22,535 nucleotides of DNA from Clostridia bacterium (GTDB taxonomy: Bacteria; Bacillota; Clostridia; Christensenellales; CAG-138): assembly GCA_016293975.1 (NCBI GenBank), contig JAEDCW010000031.1, positions 1 through 22,535 of the forward strand, given 5' to 3'. Below, in pieces: positions 1 to 7,876 of the stretch. The translations under genes and the position numbers were made by a program. How positions within the stretch are numbered: position 1 is the first letter of the stretch; every line of letters starts with the position of its first letter. A model generated the notes under the pieces. The model saw only the letters and a program-made list of their open reading frames with translations, was not told the origin of the DNA and searched no databases.

Positions 1-722
1 GGACATCCGCCGGGCGCCCTAAGCCTCTTTAACACGGTCAGCAGGTCGTCTGCACCGTGCCGTGTCAGCTCCTCGAATTTTGCAGGGGGTACTATAAGCA
101 CGGTATCCGCGCCGTAACCCTGCTGCCTGTCGAGCTCCATGAGTTTAATACGGGCGTGTTTGTATTCGCCGCTCTCGATTCGTGACAGAATGACCTCGTA
201 CTCGTCGGGGTAGAACTCGGTCAACGCAAGCTTTATCTCGCCTGCGCGAAGCACCGTACCTATCTCCTCTATACCCAGCATTATGTATGGGTTAATCTCC
301 TTCGGCAACGCCGTCGCCTTACAGATACATGTGCAATCGCCAAATAACACTCCGCTCTCTGCCAATGCGCATTCGGCAAAGCCCGTTCCGGGCAATACTT
401 GCACAGCGACGTCTTTTTTTTCGGCACAGGCTTTCAGCTTTTCGCAAAGCGCAGGGTCGATGCCTCCACCGAGCACGGCAAAAGCCGCGCTGTCGCAGTC
501 AAAATCCGTGACTCTGTCTGCAATAGCGGAATTGAGCTCATCAAAGTCGGTACAGTTATCATACAAATCGTCCATCGAAACAGGGTGCATGCTGTTGAGC
601 CATTCTGCCGTCGAATGCATTAGTGTCTGACAAAACAGCTTGTCCGCATTTTCTATGGCCTTTAATGCCGCTGCCGACATATTGTCTCCAACCGACAGCG
701 GCGCTACTGTAAGCTTCTTCAT
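1..722 (-). CDS. mazG: YabN/MazG-type protein, N-terminal part (cut by window edge)
   Basis: The open frame runs from an ATG at 722 to the left edge, about 240 codons, with no stop. Seen: the N-terminus reads like a tetrapyrrole (corrin/porphyrin) methylase domain (LTVAPLSVGD, then LKAIENADKLF), and the last visible residues, LLTVLKRLRAPGGCP, are the entry to a MazG nucleotide pyrophosphohydrolase domain, whose catalytic part lies outside the window. Known: B. subtilis YabN has this two-domain layout; MazG domains hydrolyse nucleoside triphosphates, probably for pool cleaning. The ATG lies one base past the TAA of the flippase gene, without a strong ribosome binding site, so translational coupling is likely. 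Oddity: the SAM-binding loop, normally GLGPGD-like, is PLSVGD here, so the methylase half is probably degenerate. The yabM-yabN neighbourhood supports the call. Confidence 0.85.
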   Translation of the reverse strand, partial: MKKLTVAPLSVGDNMSAAALKAIENADKLFCQTLMHSTAEWLNSMHPVSMDDLYDNCTDFDELNSAIADRVTDFDCDSAAFAVLGGGIDPALCEKLKACAEKKDVAVQVLPGTGFAECALAESGVLFGDCTCICKATALPKEINPYIMLGIEEIGTVLRAGEIKLALTEFYPDEYEVILSRIESGEYKHARIKLMELDRQQGYGADTVLIVPPAKFEELTRHGADDLLTVLKRLRAPGGC

Positions 723-723
723 A

Positions 724-2355
724 TTACTTGTTCTTCTTTCTCACAAGCATATTCTGAATCTTTGCAAGTCCGGGTATAAACTCCATATCGTTCTTATCAA
801 ACATTCTCAGGAACACAGCGAGTCCCACATACACCAGTCCGCCCACGCCGACAGAAATCAGAGTCGCCGATGTACCCATTCCAAGTGACGTTAATGCGCC
901 ATATGTAAGCCATACTATCACACCCATAATTATCGCAGACACTATGGGCTTTAAGAACGTGTGCCATATGTGTACTTTAATTCCCGTCTTTTTGTAGACG
1001 TATATAGTGTCCAAAATACCCGCAACACAGTAACAGAGCACTGATGAGAGTGCCGCACCGAGTATGTTCAGCCCGGGTATGTACATGAGTACTATTATGC
1101 TTACGATCTTTACCGCTCCACCTATGGCTAAATACGCCACCGGTACTACAGGCTTGCCAAGTCCCTGTATTACGCCCGTAGTCGTCTGCACCAGTGACAG
1201 GAAGAGTACGCCTATAGCACTTATCTTCATGAGCGAGTCGGCAATAACCAGATCTGCGGCAGTCAGCTTCGGGTACAGCATAGATATTATCGGCTGTGCA
1301 AGCACAAACAGACCTACGGCACAGGGCGCACCCACGATGAGCGCAAGCTTTATGCCCGTCCGTGAAGCGTGTCTCACGCCTCGTTTGTCTCGCTCTGCCA
1401 TCTTAGCGGAGATTGCAGGTACAAGGCTTACCGCAAGTGCCACCGTAAGCACGGCAGGCATATTGATTATAGGCATCACGTTTCCCCTGAATATGGAGAA
1501 CATCTCATTTGCCTGTTCATACACATAACCTATATTGACAAGTATTCTGCGAATAACTATGCTGTCGACTATGCCCGTTATAGGCATTATCGATGCGCCT
1601 ATAGTAACCGGAATCGCTATTGCCGCAAGCCTCTTGAGTATGGATTTGTTGCTTGAGCGTTCTGTTACTGTCCGAACGCCGATTTCCGGCTTGAACTTCT
1701 TTTTGTTTGCCATATAGAACAGCCATATCACTATCAAAGCCACAAGCTCGGATACTGTTACGCCGAGTATTGCACCCATAGCCGCATACTCATAGCCCTT
1801 CGGCAACAGATAGTACGCGAGGGAGTAACCGACAATGAGCTTTATGACCTGCTCTGTGACTTGCGATACCGCCGTGCCCTCCATCATCTGCATACCTTGT
1901 AAATAGCCCCTGTATGCACACATGAGCGACACAAACAGCAATGAAGGCGCCATTGCAATGAACGACATGCTCTGTTTTTGGACGTCCGAAACATCACCTG
2001 AGGCAACCGCGAGAGACGAGAACGTCTGCGCGCCGAACAGCATCAGCAGCATTGTAGCAATGCCAATTACCGTCAATACCATAAGTGCACATCTGAATAC
2101 CTTCTTTGCACCCTTAAAATCGTTGAGTGCCACTCTCTCTGACACCATCTTTGAAATAGCCGTGGGTAGCCCCGCAGAGGATATGACGAGCAATGTCGAA
2201 TAGTACGGATAGACGGTTTCGTAGTACGCCATTCCCTCTTTATCTATTAAACTGGCAAGCGGTATACGGAAAACCGCTCCGATTATCTTTACAATCAGAC
2301 CGGCAATGCCGAGTACGACCGCTCCCGATATGAATGTTCTCTGTTTCGTTTTCAT
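724..2355 (-). CDS. MOP-superfamily polysaccharide/lipid flippase, YabM/SpoVB-like
   Basis: This is an integral membrane protein of about 543 residues, rich in hydrophobic segments throughout (roughly 14 expected for the family). It opens with a short basic stretch and a typical first helix (GAVVLGIAGLIVKIIGAVFR), followed by YYETVYPYYSTLLVISSAGLPTAISK, characteristic of the SpoVB/YabM branch of the MOP flippases. Known: this family moves lipid-linked precursors across the membrane; SpoVB acts in spore cortex formation and YabM lies beside yabN. The frame also has an ATG six codons upstream (2373), but an extended -10 box at 2386-2394 would place the transcript start only a few bases before it. 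The ATG at 2355 has an AAAGG site at good spacing and is preferred. The yabN/mazG gene follows immediately. Substrate and any sporulation role are inferred. Confidence 0.88.
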   Translation of the reverse strand: MKTKQRTFISGAVVLGIAGLIVKIIGAVFRIPLASLIDKEGMAYYETVYPYYSTLLVISSAGLPTAISKMVSERVALNDFKGAKKVFRCALMVLTVIGIATMLLMLFGAQTFSSLAVASGDVSDVQKQSMSFIAMAPSLLFVSLMCAYRGYLQGMQMMEGTAVSQVTEQVIKLIVGYSLAYYLLPKGYEYAAMGAILGVTVSELVALIVIWLFYMANKKKFKPEIGVRTVTERSSNKSILKRLAAIAIPVTIGASIMPITGIVDSIVIRRILVNIGYVYEQANEMFSIFRGNVMPIINMPAVLTVALAVSLVPAISAKMAERDKRGVRHASRTGIKLALIVGAPCAVGLFVLAQPIISMLYPKLTAADLVIADSLMKISAIGVLFLSLVQTTTGVIQGLGKPVVPVAYLAIGGAVKIVSIIVLMYIPGLNILGAALSSVLCYCVAGILDTIYVYKKTGIKVHIWHTFLKPIVSAIIMGVIVWLTYGALTSLGMGTSATLISVGVGGLVYVGLAVFLRMFDKNDMEFIPGLAKIQNMLVRKKNK

Positions 2356-2385
2356 AAAACAGCTACCTTTCATTTATTCCTGCCT

Positions 2386-2394
2386 ATTATAGCA
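2386..2394 (-). promoter_or_regulatory. Extended -10 promoter for the flippase-mazG pair
   Basis: On the minus strand TGC precedes a perfect TATAAT (extended -10, TGnTATAAT). I see no convincing -35 at 17 or 18 bases. The predicted transcript start near 2379 supports the downstream flippase start at 2355. Confidence 0.6.
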
Positions 2395-2463
2395 GATATT
2401 GGGTCTTTATGCACCTATGCGCGTCCCATGCTTCAATCTTTGCTACCCTTGCCCCACGCTATG

Positions 2464-2472
2464 TGTTATAAT
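2464..2472 (+). promoter_or_regulatory. Extended -10 promoter for truA
   Basis: TGTTATAAT on the plus strand is a perfect extended -10. No good -35 lies at standard spacing. It sits 29 bases ahead of the proposed truA start and diverges from the flippase promoter. Confidence 0.6.
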
Positions 2473-2485
2473 CTCTGCAATACTC

Positions 2486-2492
2486 AAAGAGG
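2486..2492 (+). promoter_or_regulatory. Ribosome binding site that decides the truA start
   Basis: AAAGAGG lies eight bases before a TTG codon at 2501. No comparable site lies at good spacing before the ATG at 2516, so the TTG is the likely start. Confidence 0.65.
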
Positions 2493-2500
2493 TATGGATA

Positions 2501-3283
2501 TTGAGAAGAATTCGCATGGTAATCCAATACGACGGCACAGAATACGTCGGTTGGCAAAGACAGCCGAACGGCCTCGCCGTACAGGAGGTCATAGAGAACG
2601 AGCTATCCAAGCTCACAGGCGAGCACGTAACTCTTTACGGCTCAGGCAGGACGGACAGCGGCGTTCATGCACTCTCACAGGTAGCGCACTTTGATACCGA
2701 AGTGCGTATGCCAGGCGAGAAGTTCTGCTATGCGCTGAATGTGGGTCTGCCGCGCGATATCCGCATATTGTACAGCGAGGAAACCGACCCGGCATTTCAT
2801 GCGCGTTTTGACGTGCAGAAGAAGAGCTATCGTTACTATGTGCTCAATTCGACTCACGATTCGCCGTTTTTGCATCGCTGCAGCAACCACATACACTATC
2901 ACCTTGATATTGATGCTATGCAGAGTGCGGCAAAGCTATTCTGCGGTGAGCACGACTTTAATGCATTCAAGGCATCCGGCTCTGCTGTAGACAGCACTGT
3001 GCGCACAATATTCGCCTCAGAGTGGTCTAAAGAAGGCGAACTGTTGTGCTACGACGTGACGGGAAACGGCTTTTTGTACAACATGGTCAGGATAATGGTC
3101 GGTACTATGCTCGAAATAGGTCTGCACAGATGCGATGAAAGCGTTATCACATCGGCATTTGGGCACTGCGACAGGACGCGGCTCGGCGTTACCGCACCCG
3201 CAAAGGGACTATTTGTCGCAAGAGTACAGTATAGCGACTTCGATACGGCGGATTTCGTAAACAGGGGATACAGATGTTTTTAG
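2501..3283 (+). CDS. truA: tRNA pseudouridine(38-40) synthase TruA
   Basis: TruA isomerises uridines 38-40 in the anticodon arm of many tRNAs to pseudouridine. The 260-residue product has the family hallmarks: MVIQYDGTEYVGWQRQ near the N-terminus, then GSGRTDSGVHALSQVAHFD with the catalytic Asp at about residue 52, the KKSYRYYVLN strand, and GNGFLYNMVRIMVGT in the second half. Length is normal. I chose the TTG at 2501 because it follows AAAGAGG at eight bases and yields MRRIRMVIQYDG, the usual family N-terminus; the frame is open further upstream to 2399, but that region contains the promoter. The TAG stop overlaps the start of the next gene by ten bases. Confidence 0.95.
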   Translation: MRRIRMVIQYDGTEYVGWQRQPNGLAVQEVIENELSKLTGEHVTLYGSGRTDSGVHALSQVAHFDTEVRMPGEKFCYALNVGLPRDIRILYSEETDPAFHARFDVQKKSYRYYVLNSTHDSPFLHRCSNHIHYHLDIDAMQSAAKLFCGEHDFNAFKASGSAVDSTVRTIFASEWSKEGELLCYDVTGNGFLYNMVRIMVGTMLEIGLHRCDESVITSAFGHCDRTRLGVTAPAKGLFVARVQYSDFDTADFVNRGYRCF

Positions 3284-4452
3284 GTACTTGTAACGTATAT
3301 AACGGCGGAAGGCATGGACTCGGTTACTTTAGGACGCGTGAACTCGCCTGGTATAAAAAGAACGGCTATCGTCTATGCAAAGAGGGCGAAGCCGCCTGCT
3401 TTAACACGCTCATAGTGATGTCACACGACCGCAACTGGGTGACTTTTATAGAGGACTCTGTAGAAGGGCTCTCCGCCATGGGTATGGCGCTTCAGGCGCA
3501 TGTCAGGGCAATCGACGGCATGAAATGTCCCTCTCTGCTGTTCAACTATGTCGATATAGACGATCACGATGCGATGATGCTCGCCTGCTCTAACGCCAAT
3601 ATCGACGACGTAAAGGTCCACGTCCACGACAATGACAACTTCCATATAAAGGGTCTCGGTTACACGCAAGATTCGACGCTCGCACCAACGGCAAAGGAGT
3701 TTTCAGCTTTTTCCGATTGCACAGACGAAGAGCTCAAAGCCGTGTGGGATATGCCCCTCGCCAGTGAGAAGCACAGAATAATGCGCATAGCGGAGCTCGT
3801 CGGACTCGACCCCATGCTTTCGTGTATGGGTTTCTCCGATTTCTTTGGCCAAGGTATAGGCACGCTTGACGACCTCGACTACGAATTCTGCGGCATTTCG
3901 CTGTGCGTGGATGATAAAAAGCTCAAGGAGCCGTTGATAATGCCTGAGGGTCTGCCCGCATTCGAGCTTTTAGGCTCTTCTGTCACAATACTCCCCGACG
4001 GCTACGACATATCGCTCACGGTGATAAATCGCGGCGGAGGACACAACACGGGATTCTCCGTGTTTATGAGTGCGCAGGAAATTGCGTCCCCATTCGACGT
4101 GGACGGTTGCTCCATGGATACGGTCGACCTGTCTCTCAATTTCGACCGCAACGGTACCTATACAGAGGCCCCGAACAAATACACCCAGCACAGTGAGTAC
4201 ACGTTTATAAACGGCATAGGAAAATCCTATATATGCGAGTTTGCCGGGATTTCCACGCCTGTCGGCGTAGTTATACCTGCAAGCATTAAGCGCAGGCTTT
4301 CGAAGCAAAACAAACTTCACGAACTGGAGACTCGGGCCGCGATAAACCTCGTAACGCATATAAAAACCCAAGGCGCGAGAATAAGCAAGTTGCTTATAGG
4401 AATCGTTCCCCACGCAAACACGTTCAACGGCGGATGCGTCTACACGATGTGA
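3274..4452 (+). CDS. Unrecognised 392-residue protein, coupled to truA
   Basis: I do not recognise this protein. The ATG overlaps the last ten bases of truA and follows an AGGGG-like site inside truA, so the two are probably cotranscribed and translationally coupled. There is no signal peptide and no membrane segment; it should be cytoplasmic. The N-terminal half contains NTLIVMSHDRNWVTFIED and a His/Asp-rich stretch (VKVHVHDNDNFH, about residues 114-125). The C-terminal half looks beta-rich (VTILPDGYDISLTVINRGGG). The pattern of an N-terminal W-x-x-(hydrophobic) strand, a middle helical part and a later beta-rich part faintly recalls uncharacterised actinobacterial and myxobacterial proteins, but I would not assign a family. 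Codon use resembles its neighbours and the frame is long and clean, so it is very likely a real gene. Confidence 0.8.
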   Translation: MFLGTCNVYNGGRHGLGYFRTRELAWYKKNGYRLCKEGEAACFNTLIVMSHDRNWVTFIEDSVEGLSAMGMALQAHVRAIDGMKCPSLLFNYVDIDDHDAMMLACSNANIDDVKVHVHDNDNFHIKGLGYTQDSTLAPTAKEFSAFSDCTDEELKAVWDMPLASEKHRIMRIAELVGLDPMLSCMGFSDFFGQGIGTLDDLDYEFCGISLCVDDKKLKEPLIMPEGLPAFELLGSSVTILPDGYDISLTVINRGGGHNTGFSVFMSAQEIASPFDVDGCSMDTVDLSLNFDRNGTYTEAPNKYTQHSEYTFINGIGKSYICEFAGISTPVGVVIPASIKRRLSKQNKLHELETRAAINLVTHIKTQGARISKLLIGIVPHANTFNGGCVYTM

Positions 4453-4488
4453 CATTTCCCGGGTAATTCAACAGCTTATTTGTAAGGC

Positions 4489-4519
4489 AGATGCAAAACT
4501 TATACGCATCTCCTTTTTT
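4489..4519 (+). terminator. Rho-independent terminator after the truA operon
   Basis: AGATGC (4489-4494) pairs with GCATCT (4506-4511) around an 11-base loop and is followed by CC and six T residues. It lies 37 bases after the stop of the unrecognised gene. Confidence 0.7.
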
Positions 4520-4610
4520 GTCGCATCCGGCAATTAGGGTTACGTTCTCTGCGCCTCATCAAATATGCATGAATGGACCTGGCTCTTAAATTAAAGCAGA
4601 AATCCGACAC

Positions 4611-4647
4611 AAAAAAAGAGGGTATGTGCGTTATTGCAAATCCCTCT
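4611..4647 (-). terminator. Rho-independent terminator after sdaAA
   Basis: On the minus strand AGAGGG (4647-4642) pairs with CCCTCT (4622-4617), the loop is 19 bases, and a run of T residues follows (4617-4611). It lies 20 bases beyond the sdaAA stop. Between this and the preceding plus-strand terminator (4520-4610) I see nothing else. Confidence 0.7.
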
Positions 4648-4666
4648 CAATGTGACATTTCATTCC

Positions 4667-5554
4667 TTATCCGTCGGCTTCGGTAAGCCCCAGCTCCCTT
4701 GTTATTCGCTTTGCCGTGGGAGTTGCCGCAAGACCGCCTCTTGCCGTCTCCTTAAAGTCCGAGTGCATTGTGCGGCCGACACTCTTCATAGCCATGACGC
4801 ATTCGTCGAACGGTATCATGCTCGTAATACCCGCAAGCGCGAGGTCCGCCGCGACTATCGCATTTGCCGCACCTATCGCATTGCGCTTTATGCACGGACA
4901 TTCGACGAGACCCGCAACTGGGTCGCATACGAGCCCGAGTACGTTCTTTATAGCTATCGCCGCCGCGTGCAGAGAAGCCTGTGGAGTGCCGCCGCTGAGC
5001 TCAACAAGTGACGCCGCAGCCATTGCCGCGCCCGTGCCCGTCTCAGCTTGACAACCGCCTGCCGCACCAGCGATCGTGGCATTGGAAGCGATGAGCATCC
5101 CAACCGCTCCCGCCGCAAAGAGACCCTCTATGAGCTTTTCATCGCCCCAGCCCCTCTCCTTGCCGCAGACTATAAGCACCGCAGGAAGTATTCCGCTCGC
5201 CCCTGCAGTCGGCGCCGCAACAATCTTTCCCATTGCCGCATTGACCTCCACCACGGCCATGCTCGAGGCGATTATTTCTGCCATGTGAACACCCATATGC
5301 GCCTTATCTCTGTTATCAAAAAGCTTCTTGGCATCGTTTCCGGAAAGACCCGTTACCGAGCGCACCTCTCCCTCGAGTCCCTTCTCAATTGAGTTTCTCA
5401 TGGTATCGAGGTTTATCTGCATCTCGCAGTAGATATCCTCGCGAGACCTCTCATCCATCGCCATTTCCCTGCGTATCATCACCTCGGCAAGTGAGAGCTT
5501 TTCACTGCCGCATATTGAGAGCAAGTCCGCTGCCGTTTGGAAATTGTAGTTCAT
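4667..5554 (-). CDS. sdaAA: L-serine dehydratase, iron-sulfur-dependent, alpha subunit
   Basis: Together with the beta subunit this enzyme deaminates L-serine to pyruvate and ammonia, using a [4Fe-4S] cluster instead of pyridoxal phosphate. The 295-residue product has the family signature APTAGASGILPAV (about residues 114-126), GAAGGCQAETG with Cys168, and LVCDPVAGLVECPC with Cys210, Cys219 and Cys221, which include the expected cluster ligands. Length is typical of the Gram-positive two-subunit form. Its ATG overlaps the TGA stop of sdaAB by four bases (ATGA), so translation is coupled and the subunits are likely made in equal amounts. The C-terminus (ARGGLAATPTAKRIT) is also as expected. 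A terminator follows. Confidence 0.96.
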   Translation of the reverse strand: MNYNFQTAADLLSICGSEKLSLAEVMIRREMAMDERSREDIYCEMQINLDTMRNSIEKGLEGEVRSVTGLSGNDAKKLFDNRDKAHMGVHMAEIIASSMAVVEVNAAMGKIVAAPTAGASGILPAVLIVCGKERGWGDEKLIEGLFAAGAVGMLIASNATIAGAAGGCQAETGTGAAMAAASLVELSGGTPQASLHAAAIAIKNVLGLVCDPVAGLVECPCIKRNAIGAANAIVAADLALAGITSMIPFDECVMAMKSVGRTMHSDFKETARGGLAATPTAKRITRELGLTEADG

Positions 5555-6213
5555 ACGCTCCTTACCTCCGTGATTTCAGGGCACCAGTCGAAAATGAGCT
5601 GTTTTGTACGCTCCGACACGGGCGTATCCGTCTCTATTATCATATACGCATCCATACTCTTTGCGCTTCTGAATACGCGCATGAACGCCACATTTACCTT
5701 TTCCTTTGCAAGTATGCTCGTCACCGAATTTATTACGCCCGGTACGTCCTTTTGACGGATTATCAGCGTAGGATACTCGGCATAGAACTTTACCTCGAGT
5801 CCGTTTATACGGGTTATCATTATGTTGCCGCCGCCTATGGATACGCCCACGACATCCGTGACCGTGCCCTTTGAGTCGGTTATTTTGATTCTCGCGGTGT
5901 TGGGATGGTCAACCTCCTCATCGCTGAATACTATGCTTACATCGACGCCTGCCTCTTGAGTAAGAAGCATCGCGTATCTGAGGCGCTCATCATCGGGCTC
6001 AAGCCCTAAAACGCCTGCAGCAAGCGCTTTATCGGTGCCATGCCCCCTACCTGTGCGGGCAAATGAACCGTACAGCGTTATCTCTGCGTGCTCCACATTC
6101 TTTCCTGCAAGCTTCCATGCCATATATCCGAGTCTCGCGGCTCCTGCGGTATGCGAGCTCGAAGGGCCTATCATGCGAGGCCCTATAATATCGAATGCGC
6201 TTAAATTACTCAC
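5551..6213 (-). CDS. sdaAB: L-serine dehydratase, iron-sulfur-dependent, beta subunit
   Basis: This is the partner of the alpha subunit just downstream. The N-terminus carries FDIIGPRMIGPSSSHTAGA, the conserved serine dehydratase beta-chain motif. The C-terminal part (from about residue 148: LIIRQKDVPGVINSVTSILA) is an ACT domain, which in this family is thought to sense amino acids. The 220-residue length is normal. Translation starts at GTG (6213), preceded by GAGAGG at eight bases. A strong promoter lies 38 bases upstream at 6251-6279. The two genes form a closed operon with its own promoter and terminator, consistent with serine catabolism in a fermentative organism. Confidence 0.95.
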   Translation of the reverse strand: MSNLSAFDIIGPRMIGPSSSHTAGAARLGYMAWKLAGKNVEHAEITLYGSFARTGRGHGTDKALAAGVLGLEPDDERLRYAMLLTQEAGVDVSIVFSDEEVDHPNTARIKITDSKGTVTDVVGVSIGGGNIMITRINGLEVKFYAEYPTLIIRQKDVPGVINSVTSILAKEKVNVAFMRVFRSAKSMDAYMIIETDTPVSERTKQLIFDWCPEITEVRSV

Positions 6214-6250
6214 GTTTTATTCCTCTCGGCCAATTCTATCAATCGCTGTC

Positions 6251-6279
6251 ATTATATGTGTAATAGCGTGTTTTGTAAA
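6251..6279 (-). promoter_or_regulatory. Sigma-A-type promoter of sdaAB-sdaAA
   Basis: Minus strand: TTTACA (6279-6274), 17 bases, TATAAT (6256-6251). This is close to consensus, with one mismatch in the -35. Confidence 0.8.
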
Positions 6280-6326
6280 CTAAAAGAATGTGACAATTTA
6301 GGTATTATTCTTTTGCTACGGCAACG

Positions 6327-6351
6327 AAAAAGCCCTCGCATGAGGGCTTTT
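6327..6351 (-). terminator. Strong terminator after the ECF S-component gene
   Basis: GCCCTC (6332-6337) and GAGGGC (6342-6347) form a perfect stem with a GCAT loop. A/T runs flank both sides and could extend the stem by about four pairs. On the minus strand it follows the stop at 6355 directly and ends in a T run. Confidence 0.85.
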
Positions 6352-6354
6352 CAT

Positions 6355-6855
6355 TTATTTTTCTTTTGTGATCGAGTTCTTCACTCTGCTTGCTATTATA
6401 AGGAGCACTATTCCTATCACGAGACAGCCAGCGTATTGAATAAGGTTAAACGTTATACCTGCAAATGCTCCCTCAAAGCTCGTAATCGCCCATTCGTAGA
6501 GGAAGTAGCCTACGGGTACGACAAGTCCGGCCACAACAGGCGCCACAAACATGCTACCCTTGAGCTTTCTCGTCATAATGAAACTCGCGATGAGAGCCAT
6601 TGTTCCCTTTATTATGAGTGTTGCCGGTGCATAGAAGGCCACCCCAAGCAGTATGTCGGCAAGCGCCGCACCTATACCTGCAGCAGCCGCTCCCCACCAA
6701 CCGCCTACCAAATACGCCGCAACATAGATTATGGCGTCGCCGGCATTGACGTAAGCCCCCGCAGTACCCACAGGGAACATGACAAACATGGTAACCACCG
6801 TGACCATAGCGGCAAGCAGGCCCGTTATGCATAGCTTCTTAAGTTTAGAATTCAT
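6355..6855 (-). CDS. ECF transporter S component (vitamin/precursor-binding subunit)
   Basis: Energy-coupling-factor transporters take up vitamins and other trace compounds; this is a substrate-specific membrane subunit. The 166-residue product is almost entirely hydrophobic with about five or six membrane segments. It shows the family pattern AYVNAGDAIIYVAAYLVGG followed by GIGAALADILLG and FYAPATLIIKG, as in the riboflavin-type/HmpT-like S-component group. The substrate cannot be read from the sequence. I chose the ATG at 6855 (MNSKLKK) because GGAGGG lies eight bases before it; the open frame extends 13 codons further upstream. It overlaps the stop of the dehydrogenase gene by 11 bases. 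No EcfA or EcfT gene lies here, so it probably uses a shared ECF module encoded elsewhere. Confidence 0.88.
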   Translation of the reverse strand: MNSKLKKLCITGLLAAMVTVVTMFVMFPVGTAGAYVNAGDAIIYVAAYLVGGWWGAAAAGIGAALADILLGVAFYAPATLIIKGTMALIASFIMTRKLKGSMFVAPVVAGLVVPVGYFLYEWAITSFEGAFAGITFNLIQYAGCLVIGIVLLIIASRVKNSITKEK

Positions 6856-7813
6856 TGTACCTTCCCTCCGTTCTTCTGTATCCGGTTTCGGCATCGAGCA
6901 AATTCAACAACTGTTCATCTCGTATATAACGCGAGAGATTCTCGCGCGATACTTCGCCTATTCTTTCGAGCGTCTGTCTTAGATGGAAGAAGCCCGATAT
7001 GTGAGGAGTAATGACCGCATTAACCTGTTTCCACAGTCTATGTGATTCGGGCAATGGTTCGGGGTCCGTCACATCCAATCCGCAAAGCACATCTCCACGC
7101 TCGACCGCATCCGTCAGCGCCTCTGTATCTATCGCACTGCCTCTGCCTACATTGAGCACGATAACTCCGTGCTTTAAGCTATCTATAATCTTCTTATTGA
7201 GCACTCGCTCTGTCGTCTTGCCTCCCGGCAATGCCAACGCTATGCAATCCGCCCTCTTTGCCACCTCTGCGAGCTCATGGAGAGTGTACAGCTCATCTAT
7301 ATAGTCGGGCTTATCGTTGATATTTCGTCTTATACCAATCGTATGAGCGCCCAACAGCTTGCATTTTCTCGCAAAGTCGCCGCCTATGCTTCCAATCCCT
7401 ACGGTCAGCACCACGGCATCCTCTATCGAGTTTACATTTCCCTCGTCATGCCATAGGCTTTTGTGCTGATTGTCCCTGTACAGATTGAGCTTTTTTAAGA
7501 GCATGAGATACATACCAAGCATATGCTCGCTTATCGCCAACCCATATGCGCCGCTCGTGACGGCTATTTGCAGGCCATCGCGCATACAGGAAACGTAACT
7601 ATCCGCACCTGAGCTTGTGAGCTGTAGAAACTTGAGCTTTTTTGCGGAATTCACCATACTAGGCGGTATGTTTCCTATTATTACGTCGGCATCTTCAACG
7701 TGGGCTTGAGTTATGTCGCTCTGCGGGACGACACAAATTTCAGCACCGTCGGAACAATTTGCAAACGCCTCCAACTGTTCGCTCGTGGCAGGATATGTGA
7801 CCAGTATCTTCAT
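6845..7813 (-). CDS. D-isomer-specific 2-hydroxyacid dehydrogenase family protein
   Basis: This 322-residue enzyme should interconvert a 2-hydroxy acid and a 2-keto acid with NAD(P)(H). Seen: the Rossmann loop VGIGSIGGDFA (Gly139 to Gly144), and the catalytic triad of the family: Arg224 in NVGRGSAID, Glu252 in DVTDPEPLP and His271 in TPHISG. The order and spacing are normal. The exact substrate (glyoxylate, phosphoglycerate, lactate and so on) cannot be assigned; the length fits the short glyoxylate/hydroxypyruvate reductase-like members without a C-terminal regulatory domain. I chose the ATG at 7813 because GGAGG lies eight bases upstream; a GTG three codons earlier overlaps that site. The stop overlaps the S-component gene, so the two form an operon, which may mean the transporter feeds related metabolism (inference). 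Confidence 0.93.
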   Translation of the reverse strand: MKILVTYPATSEQLEAFANCSDGAEICVVPQSDITQAHVEDADVIIGNIPPSMVNSAKKLKFLQLTSSGADSYVSCMRDGLQIAVTSGAYGLAISEHMLGMYLMLLKKLNLYRDNQHKSLWHDEGNVNSIEDAVVLTVGIGSIGGDFARKCKLLGAHTIGIRRNINDKPDYIDELYTLHELAEVAKRADCIALALPGGKTTERVLNKKIIDSLKHGVIVLNVGRGSAIDTEALTDAVERGDVLCGLDVTDPEPLPESHRLWKQVNAVITPHISGFFHLRQTLERIGEVSRENLSRYIRDEQLLNLLDAETGYRRTEGRYNEF

Positions 7814-7839
7814 GCAGTTCACCTCCGTAATACTCGAGC

Positions 7840-7868
7840 AGTATACTACTATTTAGCCTTGTGGGCAA
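7840..7868 (-). promoter_or_regulatory. Promoter of the hydroxyacid dehydrogenase / S-component operon
   Basis: Minus strand: TTGCCC (7868-7863), 17 bases, TATACT (7845-7840). Its -35 lies only eight bases from the -35 of the divergent ywlG promoter. Confidence 0.65.
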
Positions 7869-7876
7869 TACGGGGC

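Noticed and set aside
1064..1528. 154-codon plus-strand open frame
   Set aside because: It lies wholly inside the flippase gene on the other strand, has no ribosome binding site and encodes a Ser/Thr/Met-rich sequence typical of an antisense shadow.
3970..4455. 161-codon minus-strand open frame opposite the unrecognised gene
   Set aside because: The plus-strand frame is longer, has a ribosome binding site, overlaps truA and ends at a terminator; the minus-strand frame has none of these.
4520..4610. Possible small RNA or gene between the convergent terminators
   Set aside because: No open frame with a ribosome binding site and no promoter were found; it looks like plain spacer.
4634..5392. 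Plus-strand open frames of 111-125 codons
   Set aside because: They are antisense to sdaAA, a certain gene, and have Arg/Tyr/Cys-biased compositions.
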